In this document: positions 15,641 through 23,028 of the stretch, one piece after another
Layout of the letters: the number at the start of each line of letters is the position of its first letter
Position numbering within the stretch: the first letter of the stretch is position 1
Assembly: GCA_030619985.1 (NCBI GenBank)
Contig: JAUXAI010000007.1
Location: 1 to 34,952 of the forward strand
Reading direction: 5' to 3'
Source of the DNA: a bacterium
GTDB lineage: Bacteria > UBP18 > UBA7526
DNA: 34,952 nucleotides
The notes under the pieces: model-generated
What the model was told of the DNA's origin: nothing
The model's database searches: none
What the model saw: the letters and a program-made list of their open reading frames with translations, nothing else
Position numbers and translations under genes: made by a program

Positions 15641-17521
15641 TTAATTCTCTTTCTCGAAAAAAGCAGGAGCTATGTAGTCTCCATGTTTTGCTCTTGCCGC
15701 TTCTAACCTCTTTCTCTCTTCTTTCAATACCTTAAACAGGATATCCGGAGTATCAGGGACCTTTGTTCTATAGATCTCAATAATCCTTTCGTTTTTTGCC
15801 AGATTCTCCGGGATCCTTAATGTGAATTGCTTTATATAATCCTCTTCACTATAATCCTTACCGAGAATTTCTTTAAATAATTTTTTAAGGTCTTTATACT
15901 TGGGGATATAGCCGGTGGGAGTCTTAACGGCATCAACCTCGCCATGCACCCTTCTCTCCATCCACTTGAGCCAGATGAGTTTATCCTCCACAGCATTCAG
16001 ATACTCTCCCTCCTTATCCTTCAAGAAGTAATTTACGGAGAAGATGGATGGTGGATTATCTAAGGTGTTACCAAACTGAAGATTATTATTGATGTATCTG
16101 CCTAAAGGGAGGGATAAGAAGTCCAGATTGGACATGAGATTAAACTTCCTCACCCCTTCTTCTCCTAAAGTGGCGGCAGTAGTCTCTGACTCCAGGGAGG
16201 CCCCTTTGGTTATTATTCCATGCGCCCAGTCAAAAGATTCTTGTACCGGCACCCAGGTATCCGAGTCCCGACCCCCGTAAATTATTCTCCCCACTACAAC
16301 ACCCTGGGGATCGTCGAGTCTGGGATCGGTATTCTCCAAGAGTCTTAGATCGAGTGTAAAGCGAGCATTCCTATGCGAGGGTGTTATCTCGTTGCCCTGG
16401 GCATCCTTCTTTCCCAAAAACCATTCGCCGGAATGATTAAGCCCCTTCTTGGGAACCTCTCCATCCTTCCCAATCCAGTGAACTCCTCTTTCAGAAGTAA
16501 CCAGTACATTGGAGAATATGATCTCACCCGGTGAATGAAGTGCTTTCCATATTATGGGATCGTCTTTGGAGTTTACCCCCTGGATTATTCCAAATATTCC
16601 CTTCTCTACATTGACCGCCCGCACTTCCCCATCCTTCTTTTTCAGGTATGCTATATCGTCCCCAACTATAGTCTCTCCCTTTAACATGGCAGTGGAGGTT
16701 TTTCCGCAGAGAGAGGGAAAGGCTCCCGTGAAATAGGATACCCGTCCCTTTGGGCCATGGACTCCCATGATGAGCATATGCTCTGTCAGCCAGCCCTCTT
16801 CTGATGCCCTATTTATTGCCAGCCTCATGGCGAGCTTCTTAAGTCCGATGGTGTTGCCCCCGTACTGGGTATTCACACTATATATAATCTCCTCCTGAAG
16901 ATTGATGTATATCCTGCGTTTAGCAACGTTCTTACTTACCGCGCTTTCCAGTTCCCCTTCAGAATGGACAAATTTAAAAAATCTGGCAGAGCCCTTCAAT
17001 CTTTTGAACTCCTCATATCCCGGCCGATAAAGGAGGTTCTCTGAGTGGGCCACATAGCTGGAATCAGTAAGTTGAACACAAGGTATGGAGAATTCGGAGT
17101 TGGTGGGGCCCAGAGAGAAGAAAGAGACATACAACTGATGCCCCTGCATGATGCCTTTTAGAATATCATGAATCTCCCTAAGCCCTTCCTCTTTATCTAT
17201 AGCATTTATATTAGGGCCCAGATCAGCGCCCTTGGGTAGGAGGAACTTGGTATTCTCTTTATCCCTTGCCTGATCGTAATAGCCATCGAAGTGAACGGTG
17301 TGTCCCTTTAGAGCAAGTTCCTTCTCCTCCCCGGTCCTTATCGCCTCTTCCCGAATGTAACGAATATCGGCTTCTGAATCATTGGAGACAAAGACTTTGT
17401 CTGGATTACAGAGCTCCACGTATTTTGCCACAAAATCTACTAAAGTCGGGTTTTTCAAAGCAAGGAGCTTCTCATAGTTTCCTATTTCACACTTGGCCTT
17501 AAGTAATTTTATATCCATCAT
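15641..17521 (-). CDS. pckG: Phosphoenolpyruvate carboxykinase (GTP)
   Basis: This enzyme interconverts oxaloacetate plus GTP with PEP, CO2 and GDP, in gluconeogenesis or anaplerosis. The GTP-type signature is clear: the nucleotide loop GAFPSLCGKTSTAM around residue 270 with the reactive Cys, QYGGNTIGLKKLAMRLA for Mn/substrate binding, and FSLGPTNSEFSIPCVQLTDS. NFxxxLDNPPSIFSVNYFL-like sequence lies near residue 495. Length 626 is normal. The ATG is preceded by AGAGGAAGGAAG; a second in-frame ATG follows directly. It probably begins the transcript that continues into the TPR gene and ispE. Confidence 0.96.
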   Translation of the reverse strand: MMDIKLLKAKCEIGNYEKLLALKNPTLVDFVAKYVELCNPDKVFVSNDSEADIRYIREEAIRTGEEKELALKGHTVHFDGYYDQARDKENTKFLLPKGADLGPNINAIDKEEGLREIHDILKGIMQGHQLYVSFFSLGPTNSEFSIPCVQLTDSSYVAHSENLLYRPGYEEFKRLKGSARFFKFVHSEGELESAVSKNVAKRRIYINLQEEIIYSVNTQYGGNTIGLKKLAMRLAINRASEEGWLTEHMLIMGVHGPKGRVSYFTGAFPSLCGKTSTAMLKGETIVGDDIAYLKKKDGEVRAVNVEKGIFGIIQGVNSKDDPIIWKALHSPGEIIFSNVLVTSERGVHWIGKDGEVPKKGLNHSGEWFLGKKDAQGNEITPSHRNARFTLDLRLLENTDPRLDDPQGVVVGRIIYGGRDSDTWVPVQESFDWAHGIITKGASLESETTAATLGEEGVRKFNLMSNLDFLSLPLGRYINNNLQFGNTLDNPPSIFSVNYFLKDKEGEYLNAVEDKLIWLKWMERRVHGEVDAVKTPTGYIPKYKDLKKLFKEILGKDYSEEDYIKQFTLRIPENLAKNERIIEIYRTKVPDTPDILFKVLKEERKRLEAARAKHGDYIAPAFFEKEN

Positions 17522-17571
17522 TCTTCCTTCCTCTTAATCGGAATGGGGGAAATGATCATGACAAGATAGGT

Positions 17572-17685
17572 AACCACAGATTTTCACCAGATTCTCACAA
17601 GATTTTTTAAATTTCTTCTGTGTTTACTCCGCCCCTGCGTGCAGGAGCGGGGTTAATTTGTGTAATCTTGTGGTTTCATTGAAAT
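17572..17685. repeat. Inverted array of CACAGATT / AATCTTGTG units upstream of pckG
   Basis: ACCACAGATTTTCACCAG and ATTCTCACAAGATTTT lie left; TTTGTGTAATCTTGTGG lies right. A GC-rich hairpin CCCCTGCGTGCAGG within CCGC / GCGGGG arms lies at 17630-17652. The rest of the 17522-17811 gap contains only the hairpin at 17736-17788. Confidence 0.7.
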
Positions 17686-17735
17686 TCCAATACGATTAAC
17701 CAAATTAGTTTAGCACACCAAGCTCTAAAAGGCAA

Positions 17736-17788
17736 CCCCCCACCACTTTTCTTGCTTTTGTAGTTAATTATTCTAAAGTGGTGGGGGG
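17736..17788 (-). terminator. Terminator-like hairpin after the 71-residue protein gene
   Basis: CCCCCCACCACTTT (17788-17775 read on the minus strand) pairs perfectly with AAAGTGGTGGGGGG (17749-17736), around a 25-nt loop. On the minus strand TTGCCTTTTAG follows the stem. The stem is strong but the T-run is short, so it may be a terminator or an mRNA-stabilising hairpin. Confidence 0.6.
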
Positions 17789-17811
17789 CTCTTCTCTAAA
17801 ATATTCCTTCC

Positions 17812-18027
17812 CTAACGGCGGGCCATCTTGGCTTCGGCAATGTAGCCGGCCTTGTCCAGGTAGTACATGTAGCCTTTTCTTCTGGTGATCTTCTCAGTGC
17901 CCACTCTCTTCTTCTTTCCACCCTTGGTGCGTTTCATGGGCGCCTGCCAGACATAGCAGTCCTTCCCGATGTAGTAAAGATAGCCCTTCTGCCTCGCGAT
18001 CTTCTCCTTACCGATTCTCTTTCCCAT
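17812..18027 (-). CDS. 71-residue basic protein with two GYxYY repeats, unknown function
   Basis: I do not know a named family. The protein is two copies of one motif: GKEKIARQKGYLYYIGKDCY then VWQAPM (about residues 5-30), and GTEKITRRKGYMYYLDKAGY then IAEAKM (about 42-67), joined by a Lys/Gly-rich linker. The shared pattern is G-x-E-K-I-x-R-x-K-G-Y-x-Y-Y-x-x-K-x-x-Y-x-x-x-A-x-M. It is strongly basic and aromatic, which suggests binding to nucleic acid or polysaccharide, but that is a guess. I use the ATG at 18027 because AAGGAGGTGAAGGGA precedes it. A consensus promoter, strong ribosome binding site and hairpin make it an independent, highly expressed gene. Confidence 0.85.
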   Translation of the reverse strand: MGKRIGKEKIARQKGYLYYIGKDCYVWQAPMKRTKGGKKKRVGTEKITRRKGYMYYLDKAGYIAEAKMARR

Positions 18028-18123
18028 TCCCTTCACCTCCTTCGTAATGTTCGACATTCATCGAAGATTTCGTTCTGATTCTATCGGAACTCAATACTCT
18101 CGAAAATTTTTCAACCAAGAAAT

Positions 18124-18152
18124 AGTATACTCGAAAAAAATCGCTTTGTCAA
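18124..18152 (-). promoter_or_regulatory. Consensus promoter of the 71-residue protein gene
   Basis: TTGACA, 17 bp, TATACT on the minus strand, beginning 10 bp past the gspM stop codon. Transcription should start near 18117, giving a leader of about 90 nt with a small TTCGATGAATGTCGAA hairpin ahead of the ribosome binding site. Confidence 0.85.
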
Positions 18153-18161
18153 GGAAAATCT

Positions 18162-18695
18162 TTAGATTTTTCTGGGGAGTAAGGTGGAGACTTCGAAGGT
18201 AACATTTAGAAGTCCCTGTTTAGGAGTAATGTGAAGCCTCCTTACCTTTAAGGAGTGGGGTGAACTCTCTACGGAGTAAAGATACCTGGTCAGTTGTTCC
18301 AAGGTAACCCCTTTTAACTTGACTCTAACTAGTGACCTCCGATACTTCTCGCTCACTACCCTCTCCTCTGGTTTTAAGTAGTCTATTCTTTCCTTAATCC
18401 CTGCCTGAGAGGCGAGGTTATCCAAGTGAGAAAAAAGGGTAAAGTCGGGAGGCCTTGTGCCCATTCTCTCATCAAAGGACTTCAATCTCTCCTCTAAGGC
18501 AAGATAACGGCTTTGGAGGTGATACATCTCTTCCAGGTCCTTCTCCAACTTTCTATTCACTCTCTCCAGGGTCTTCATTCTCTTGTGGCCAGAGGATAGG
18601 AGTTGGAAGAAGATAAGGAGAAGGAGAAGGGCTATTCCCCCGATAAGGAGAAGCTTCTCCCTCTTGGCCAATCTTATTTTCGGTAATTTAATCAT
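18162..18695 (-). CDS. gspM: Type II secretion protein GspM / PilO-like
   Basis: This is an inner-membrane assembly-platform subunit that partners GspL. A basic N-terminus (IKLPKIRLAKREK) precedes one transmembrane helix (LLLIGGIALLLLLIFFQLL, residues 15-33), then a periplasmic coiled coil (about 38-75) and a ferredoxin-like domain to residue 177. The call rests on size, topology and place at the end of the gsp operon rather than strong motifs. It overlaps gspL by 4 bp. Confidence 0.8.
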   Translation of the reverse strand: MIKLPKIRLAKREKLLLIGGIALLLLLIFFQLLSSGHKRMKTLERVNRKLEKDLEEMYHLQSRYLALEERLKSFDERMGTRPPDFTLFSHLDNLASQAGIKERIDYLKPEERVVSEKYRRSLVRVKLKGVTLEQLTRYLYSVESSPHSLKVRRLHITPKQGLLNVTFEVSTLLPRKI

Positions 18696-20530
18696 CTTTC
18701 TTTCCCATGTTTTATAGTCATCCTGAACTCCACGCTCCTCCCCTCTCTACTCAGGTGAGCATCGCTCACCTTAACCTCAGTAAAATAGTCTGAAGTCTCC
18801 AGGGCCTTTTTAAGATGATCTACGAGAGAAAAGTCGGGGACTGAAGTTCTCCCTCTTATTCTGCTCTCATCCCAATCAATGGAGAGATCTTCTATGGTTA
18901 TTCCCAAATCCTTGGGGGTGAGAAAAGCGAGCTCCCTTAAAATGGCCAGAGAAGAGAATTTCATCGGTGAGAGGGCAAGATCCTCTTCTCTCTTCTCTAA
19001 TCCTTCTTTCATCTGGACTAAGGGATCGACAATATTGGTAACCTCGGGAAAGGTTTTCTTGAAGACTAAACGGATTTCCTCTTTTAGCTTCTGGCATCTT
19101 TTATTCCTGAGGTGAAGATGGATATAGAAGTCCAGGAGGCCCAAGAGAAGGATGGAGATTAAGAGAATGGCTGCGGGCTTAAGAAGGGGCCTGACCTCCT
19201 CTAATCTCTTGATGAGGGGCTTCTCCTCCCGGATGAAATTAAGGGATGCCTTGGTCCTCGCCATTCCACATAAGGCAATCCCCATCGCCTGGGGGAGGAG
19301 GGGTTTAGTTTTCTCTAAAGTGGCGCTATCCAGAGCATGAGAAATCTCTTTCAAAGAAGGAAGGAAAATCTCCTTAATGCGAAAATAAAATGGTTTGACA
19401 GGTGGTAATTTAAAAAAGGGATTAAAGAGAGAGGTTTCTATATTGAGACTCTTCTGGAAGTGTTCAACTATTCCGGGCAGGCGGACGCTTCCCCCGGTCA
19501 ATAGGATCCTTTCTATCTTCTTATCTGGGTAAAAAGCCAGGAAAGAGGAGAAGGTATATTCTATCTCTTTCTTAATCTCATCAAGAACCGGTTCTATTAC
19601 TTTTGACTTTGCCTCATCGAGCCCTTCTCTCTTTAACTTCTCTGCCTCTTTAAAGCTTGCCCCGAGGCTTTCTGCTAAAGCCTGGCTGATGTCATCCCCA
19701 GCCTTCATGATGCTCCGAGTGAAGAAGAGTCTCCTTTCACTCATAATATTGACTATTGTCTGCTCTGCTCCAAGATTAATTAGGGCAACGGTTTCTTTGG
19801 CCTCTTTCAGAACATAGACATTGAAGAGGCTGGTGCTATCAAGGTCCACAATTTCTGGCTTGATCCCTGCCATATTTAAAATCTTAAGATGCCTTTTGAT
19901 CACTTTCTTGTTGAGGGCAAAGGCTAAGACCAGCGTTCTGTCTGGGAGATGATCATCTATAATGTAGAAGTCAATGATCGCCTCTTCCAGAGAAAATGGG
20001 AGATAGGGCTCCATCTCATACCTTATTACCTGGCGGATCTTCCTTTTACCCTTAAAGGGTAGGGAGAGCCGCTTAATTACAGAAGAGGAGGTGGGAAGGG
20101 AGGAGATTATCTTCTTTTCCCCTTTAATCTGGGAGAGGAGTTCGGTTATTGTCTGGGCAATAACTTCATCCCCTGCTTCATCCTTTCCTTCCCTAGGAAT
20201 CTCCTTCTCCCAGAAATTAAGGAGTCTCACCCCTCTTTTTGTTTTCATCAATCGAGCAATTTTTATACTATTTGTCCCGATATCCAGGCCCAGGGCCTCT
20301 CTTCCTTTCAGGAATCTCTTTATCTCGGCCAAACCCTTTTTTATCAAAGGCCTTGACCTATTTCGAACGAAATGAGATGCCTTCTGGAAGATGGGGAGAA
20401 GAAATCCCTTTATCCGAAGAAGAGCCTTGCTTTTGGTAAGGATAGTACTCATTAGCCTTTTTGTTTTCCTCATTTTCTCCTTAAGGTTCGATCTCAGATT
20501 TAGGTTCTTTAGAAGCGTAAGTTTTCTCAT
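18692..20530 (-). CDS. gspL: Type II secretion protein GspL, PilM-like ATPase fold fused to PilN-like region
   Basis: This is the inner-membrane platform component that links the ATPase GspE to GspM. An actin/FtsA-like PilM domain starts at ALGLDIGTNSIKIARL (about residue 74) and includes ETVALINLGAEQTIVNI and RILLTGGSVRLPGIVEHF. One transmembrane helix lies at about 450-470 (AAILLISILLLGLLDFYI); the periplasmic PilN/GspL-like domain follows to residue 612. The first 70 or so residues are very basic and without counterpart in the usual family. The ATG at 20530 overlaps the gspK stop as ATGA, which fixes the start; four codons more are open upstream. Confidence 0.87.
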   Translation of the reverse strand: MRKLTLLKNLNLRSNLKEKMRKTKRLMSTILTKSKALLRIKGFLLPIFQKASHFVRNRSRPLIKKGLAEIKRFLKGREALGLDIGTNSIKIARLMKTKRGVRLLNFWEKEIPREGKDEAGDEVIAQTITELLSQIKGEKKIISSLPTSSSVIKRLSLPFKGKRKIRQVIRYEMEPYLPFSLEEAIIDFYIIDDHLPDRTLVLAFALNKKVIKRHLKILNMAGIKPEIVDLDSTSLFNVYVLKEAKETVALINLGAEQTIVNIMSERRLFFTRSIMKAGDDISQALAESLGASFKEAEKLKREGLDEAKSKVIEPVLDEIKKEIEYTFSSFLAFYPDKKIERILLTGGSVRLPGIVEHFQKSLNIETSLFNPFFKLPPVKPFYFRIKEIFLPSLKEISHALDSATLEKTKPLLPQAMGIALCGMARTKASLNFIREEKPLIKRLEEVRPLLKPAAILLISILLLGLLDFYIHLHLRNKRCQKLKEEIRLVFKKTFPEVTNIVDPLVQMKEGLEKREEDLALSPMKFSSLAILRELAFLTPKDLGITIEDLSIDWDESRIRGRTSVPDFSLVDHLKKALETSDYFTEVKVSDAHLSREGRSVEFRMTIKHGKER

Positions 20531-21528
20531 ATTATACGCCAATATTTTATTTCTAAAGTCTTTTCTTCTCTCTCTAAGATGGTTTCTATCCTCTTTCTTG
20601 CCTCGCCTAAAGAGCCCGTAGCATATACTTGAAAGAAACTACTTTTTACGGTAATGAGGGGACTGATCTTATTATAGAGTCTATCGTCTATCCCGAAGAC
20701 TTCTTTTAGGTCGGTAATCTTTTTAAAGGGATGTTCCTCGCGATATTCTACAATCTCTTGAGCCAGACTTTCATCGATATCAGAATGAAGGGCCTGGAGA
20801 ACAGGGAAGGAGGCGGTATTGATATTCACCTTCCCATCTCCATAGATTGTAAGGTAGGAGTTAAGAGAACCTCTCTCCTTCTCTTTTCCATAGAAGGCCT
20901 CATCATCAAAGCCTTTTAAAAGAAAGAGTTCATCTATCGTGCCCAGAGGGCCATCCTTGCAGGGGTAGGGATTCTCCAAGTTAGAGTAATAACTATCCTC
21001 TGCCCCAAAATCCCTTATTTCATCATCCTCATCTATCCAGTCACAGACTACATCAGCCAATTTCTTATCGATTTCAAGGACCTCAAATAGCCTCTCTAAT
21101 ACTGCCTTCTTTCTGTCATCAATCCTTCCCTTTTTAGTGAGAAGGGAGTTAATATTTATTTTACCACACTCGTCTATAATCTGAAAAGTTACCGCTCCTT
21201 CCTCTATGACAACCGGGGGCTTGACCAGGGCCCAATCCTCATCCAGGTAATCACAACTTAAGTCATCATCATCCCTCAAGAGGAGATAGGCGAAGTTGAC
21301 CCCGGAGTTTGCCAGATAGTAAGCCTTCAGGCTATCCCGATAATTTCCCGAGATCTCTGCCTCCACTCTCATGAGATAGTTAAACTCCAAAACCAAAACA
21401 GCCAGGATGGTGATGACTACCAGGGTAAGGACCAGGACCATTCCTCTTTGAGGATGAATCGGTGAATCGGTGAATCGGTGAATCGGTGATTTTCCCCGTT
21501 TCTTCCTTTCTCCCTGTCTCCGTTTCAT
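20527..21528 (-). CDS. gspK: Type II secretion minor pseudopilin GspK
   Basis: GspK is the large minor pseudopilin that caps the pseudopilus tip with GspI and GspJ. The prepilin motif is QRG followed by MVLVLTLVVITILAVLVLEF; as in other GspK proteins Glu at +5 is absent. The body contains GKININSLL, VCDWIDEDDE and a helix-hairpin-helix-like GDGKVNINTASFPVLQALH plus VEYREEHPFKKITDLKEVFG. The 29-residue leader (MKRRQGERKKRGKSPIH and on) is unusually long, because it is encoded by a repeat at 21456-21528. It overlaps gspL by 4 bp. Confidence 0.93.
   Translation of the reverse strand: MKRRQGERKKRGKSPIHRFTDSPIHPQRGMVLVLTLVVITILAVLVLEFNYLMRVEAEISGNYRDSLKAYYLANSGVNFAYLLLRDDDDLSCDYLDEDWALVKPPVVIEEGAVTFQIIDECGKININSLLTKKGRIDDRKKAVLERLFEVLEIDKKLADVVCDWIDEDDEIRDFGAEDSYYSNLENPYPCKDGPLGTIDELFLLKGFDDEAFYGKEKERGSLNSYLTIYGDGKVNINTASFPVLQALHSDIDESLAQEIVEYREEHPFKKITDLKEVFGIDDRLYNKISPLITVKSSFFQVYATGSLGEARKRIETILEREEKTLEIKYWRII
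21456..21528. repeat. Repeat at the 5' end of gspK
   Basis: On the plus strand four perfect GAATCGGT units (21456-21487) are followed by a pyrimidine-rich block containing CCCCGTTTC and CTCCCTGTCTCCGTTTCAT. On the coding strand the first 44 nt match the start of gspH with about two mismatches, beginning ATGAAACGGAGACAGGGAGA. It ends just before the prepilin cleavage motif. Confidence 0.85.
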
Positions 21529-21542
21529 AACCCACTCTCACT

Positions 21543-22211
21543 TCATTCTTTTACTGTCTCACTCTTTCCTAAAGGGATAAAGGCTATAGTGGAAAGCTCC
21601 TTGTTTGCAAACTTTAGGGTAACCTTAACCGCCTGGGGCAGCCCTTCCCCTTCTTTACTATCCCACTCATCACGCCATTCTTCCCCATCATAATACTTAA
21701 ACTCCAAACCCTCTAAGCCTTCCATTAGCTTTTCTCGTTCTCCTCCCTCAAGAACATCGTCATCTGGTGTCCTATCTTCTCTACGCCATAGAAAAAGACT
21801 CTCTCCTTCTTCATCTACTTCTGTGAAGTAGCCGATCTCTACCAAATCATACTCTTTGCTATCCTTGAATATTCTCTCATGGGAAGAGGAAATAAAGTCT
21901 ATCTTTCCTTCTTCTCCAGAAAACATCACATCCTCACTATCTTCTGAAAAAAAGGAAGAGGTGAGTTCATCATTCATTCTGCTTAAGGTGAGTCTTATTA
22001 TGGAGAAGGCATCCATCTTCTCCCGGGTATAGTTCATGGTATCAATACTTGAGGCATAGGAAGCGTAGATAATGGTGAGGATGAGACTAACGATGGCTAC
22101 GGCAATTAATATCTCAACCAGAGTAAATCCCGCTTGAAGATGAATCGGTGAATCAGGAAAGTTCTCCGTTTCTCCCTTTCTCCCTTTCTCCCTTTCTCTG
22201 TTCCACTCTAT
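21543..22211 (-). CDS. gspJ: Type II secretion minor pseudopilin GspJ, start out of frame
   Basis: GspJ is a minor pseudopilin of the tip complex. The class-III motif LQAG followed by FTLVEILIAVAIVSLILTII is encoded at about 22141-22073, followed by a body rich in Asp and Glu ending ELSTIAFIPLGKSETVKE. An ATG-initiated reading (MNYTREKM, 22037) would lack the whole prepilin segment and cannot be right. Upstream in frame, back to a TGA at 22253, there is no ATG, GTG or TTG; only ATA (22211) or ATT (22145). The GTG at 22206, aligned with the start codons of gspH and gspK, would be in frame if one more 8-bp GAGAAAGG unit were present. See findings. Confidence 0.82.
   Translation of the reverse strand: MEWNREREKGRKGETENFPDSPIHLQAGFTLVEILIAVAIVSLILTIIYASYASSIDTMNYTREKMDAFSIIRLTLSRMNDELTSSFFSEDSEDVMFSGEEGKIDFISSSHERIFKDSKEYDLVEIGYFTEVDEEGESLFLWRREDRTPDDDVLEGGEREKLMEGLEGLEFKYYDGEEWRDEWDSKEGEGLPQAVKVTLKFANKELSTIAFIPLGKSETVKE
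22142..22200. repeat. Repeat at the 5' end of gspJ, with three to four 8-bp units
   Basis: On the coding strand GAGAAAGG is repeated three times, then GAGAAACG, then GAGAAC. TTTCCTGATTCACCGATTC follows, and then the prepilin motif. It is the same element type as at gspH and gspK, but its length leaves gspJ out of frame with the GTG at 22206. Confidence 0.85.
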
Positions 22212-22975
22212 TCTCTCTTCGCAAGATAGGTAATTACTTCCAGATTTTTCTCATCCCAGGAGACGGTCAAGGTTACCTTCCTCAAATCCTCAATGGGGGT
22301 CTCGGTCACTCTTTTTCTCCAGGTGAAGCGGGGATACTCCTCTCCAAAGTCTCCTTCTTCCCCTCCTACCTCAGGGAATCCTTCTAATTCTATCTCAGCC
22401 ATCTTTCCCTGAGCAAGTAGAGTGGCCAGAGAGAAATCCTGGGACACATTAGCCATACTCACCCCCAGACCATAGGAATGGAGGATGACTACTAAAGCAA
22501 CAGCAATGATGGCTATCGCGATCATCACCTCAATCAGAGTGAAGCCTTTCTTCTTTGAATCGGAGAATGGGGGAATCGGGGAATCGGAGACTTTTGGCTT
22601 TATTAGCCATTTATCTGCTTCATCAATCATCTTTACAATCTGGCCAATAATTTTGTTGTATGCTGCATCTAAACTTCCCGCCATAGTTTTACTAATATAA
22701 CGACATCTGAATGCAAATTCCACCCAGACTTGCGTTTCGCAGGCTTCAGTCTCTGCATCACTCAACTTTGCGATAAACGCATTTTTATATCTCCTTTTTC
22801 GCCAGGCTTCAGCTATGTTAGTACATACTGACCTTGATGAACGTCTGGCTTGGTCAACAAGAGAATATCTTTCCTCTGCAGGAAAAATTTTCGTTATTTC
22901 AAAAATCTCCATTGCTTTATCTAATGCCAGTTGGTATACTCTCAAATCTTTATAACTTCTTATCTTCTCTCCCAT
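22208..22975 (-). CDS. gspI: Four-helix-bundle (S23/IVP) protein fused to minor pseudopilin GspI
   Basis: Residues 1-125 are a complete four-helix-bundle protein of the 23S-rRNA intervening-sequence family: SYKDLRVYQLALDKAMEIFE, ERYSLVDQARRSSRSVCTNI, AEAWRKRRYKNAFIAKLSDA, ETEACETQVWVEFAF. A linker KVSDSPIPPFSDSKKK follows, then the prepilin motif KKKG / FTLIEVMIAIAIIAVALV with cleavage expected after Gly144, and about 111 residues of normal GspI. Ordinary GspI leaders are about 6-10 residues. Prepilin peptidase would thus release the bundle into the cytoplasm. An internal ATG (MIDEADKW, residue 117) could give a 28-residue leader instead. Repeat units border the bundle on both sides. Confidence 0.9.
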   Translation of the reverse strand: MGEKIRSYKDLRVYQLALDKAMEIFEITKIFPAEERYSLVDQARRSSRSVCTNIAEAWRKRRYKNAFIAKLSDAETEACETQVWVEFAFRCRYISKTMAGSLDAAYNKIIGQIVKMIDEADKWLIKPKVSDSPIPPFSDSKKKGFTLIEVMIAIAIIAVALVVILHSYGLGVSMANVSQDFSLATLLAQGKMAEIELEGFPEVGGEEGDFGEEYPRFTWRKRVTETPIEDLRKVTLTVSWDEKNLEVITYLAKRE

Positions 22976-23020
22976 TCTCCCTTTCTCCGTTTCTCCGTGT
23001 CACCGTTTCACCGCGTCCCT
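22557..23020. mobile_element. Four-helix-bundle insertion between two halves of the pseudopilin repeat
   Basis: On the coding strand, GGTGAAACGG, ACGGAGAAACGGAGAAAGGG (22976-23011) precede the bundle, matching the purine-rich half of the gspH/J/K element. On the plus strand four 8-nt units GAATCGGA, GAATGGGG, GAATCGGG, GAATCGGA (22557-22588) lie after it, matching the other half. The bundle gene lies exactly where the other three genes have only a short junction. Confidence 0.7.
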
Positions 23021-23028
23021 GTTTTAAT

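Noticed and set aside
21456-21487. GAATCGGT array as a CRISPR or integration array
   Set aside because: Units are 8 nt with no spacers, and they lie within the gspK coding sequence.
21543-22037. GspJ starting at the ATG at 22037
   Set aside because: This would remove the prepilin cleavage site and hydrophobic segment, which are clearly encoded in frame just upstream.
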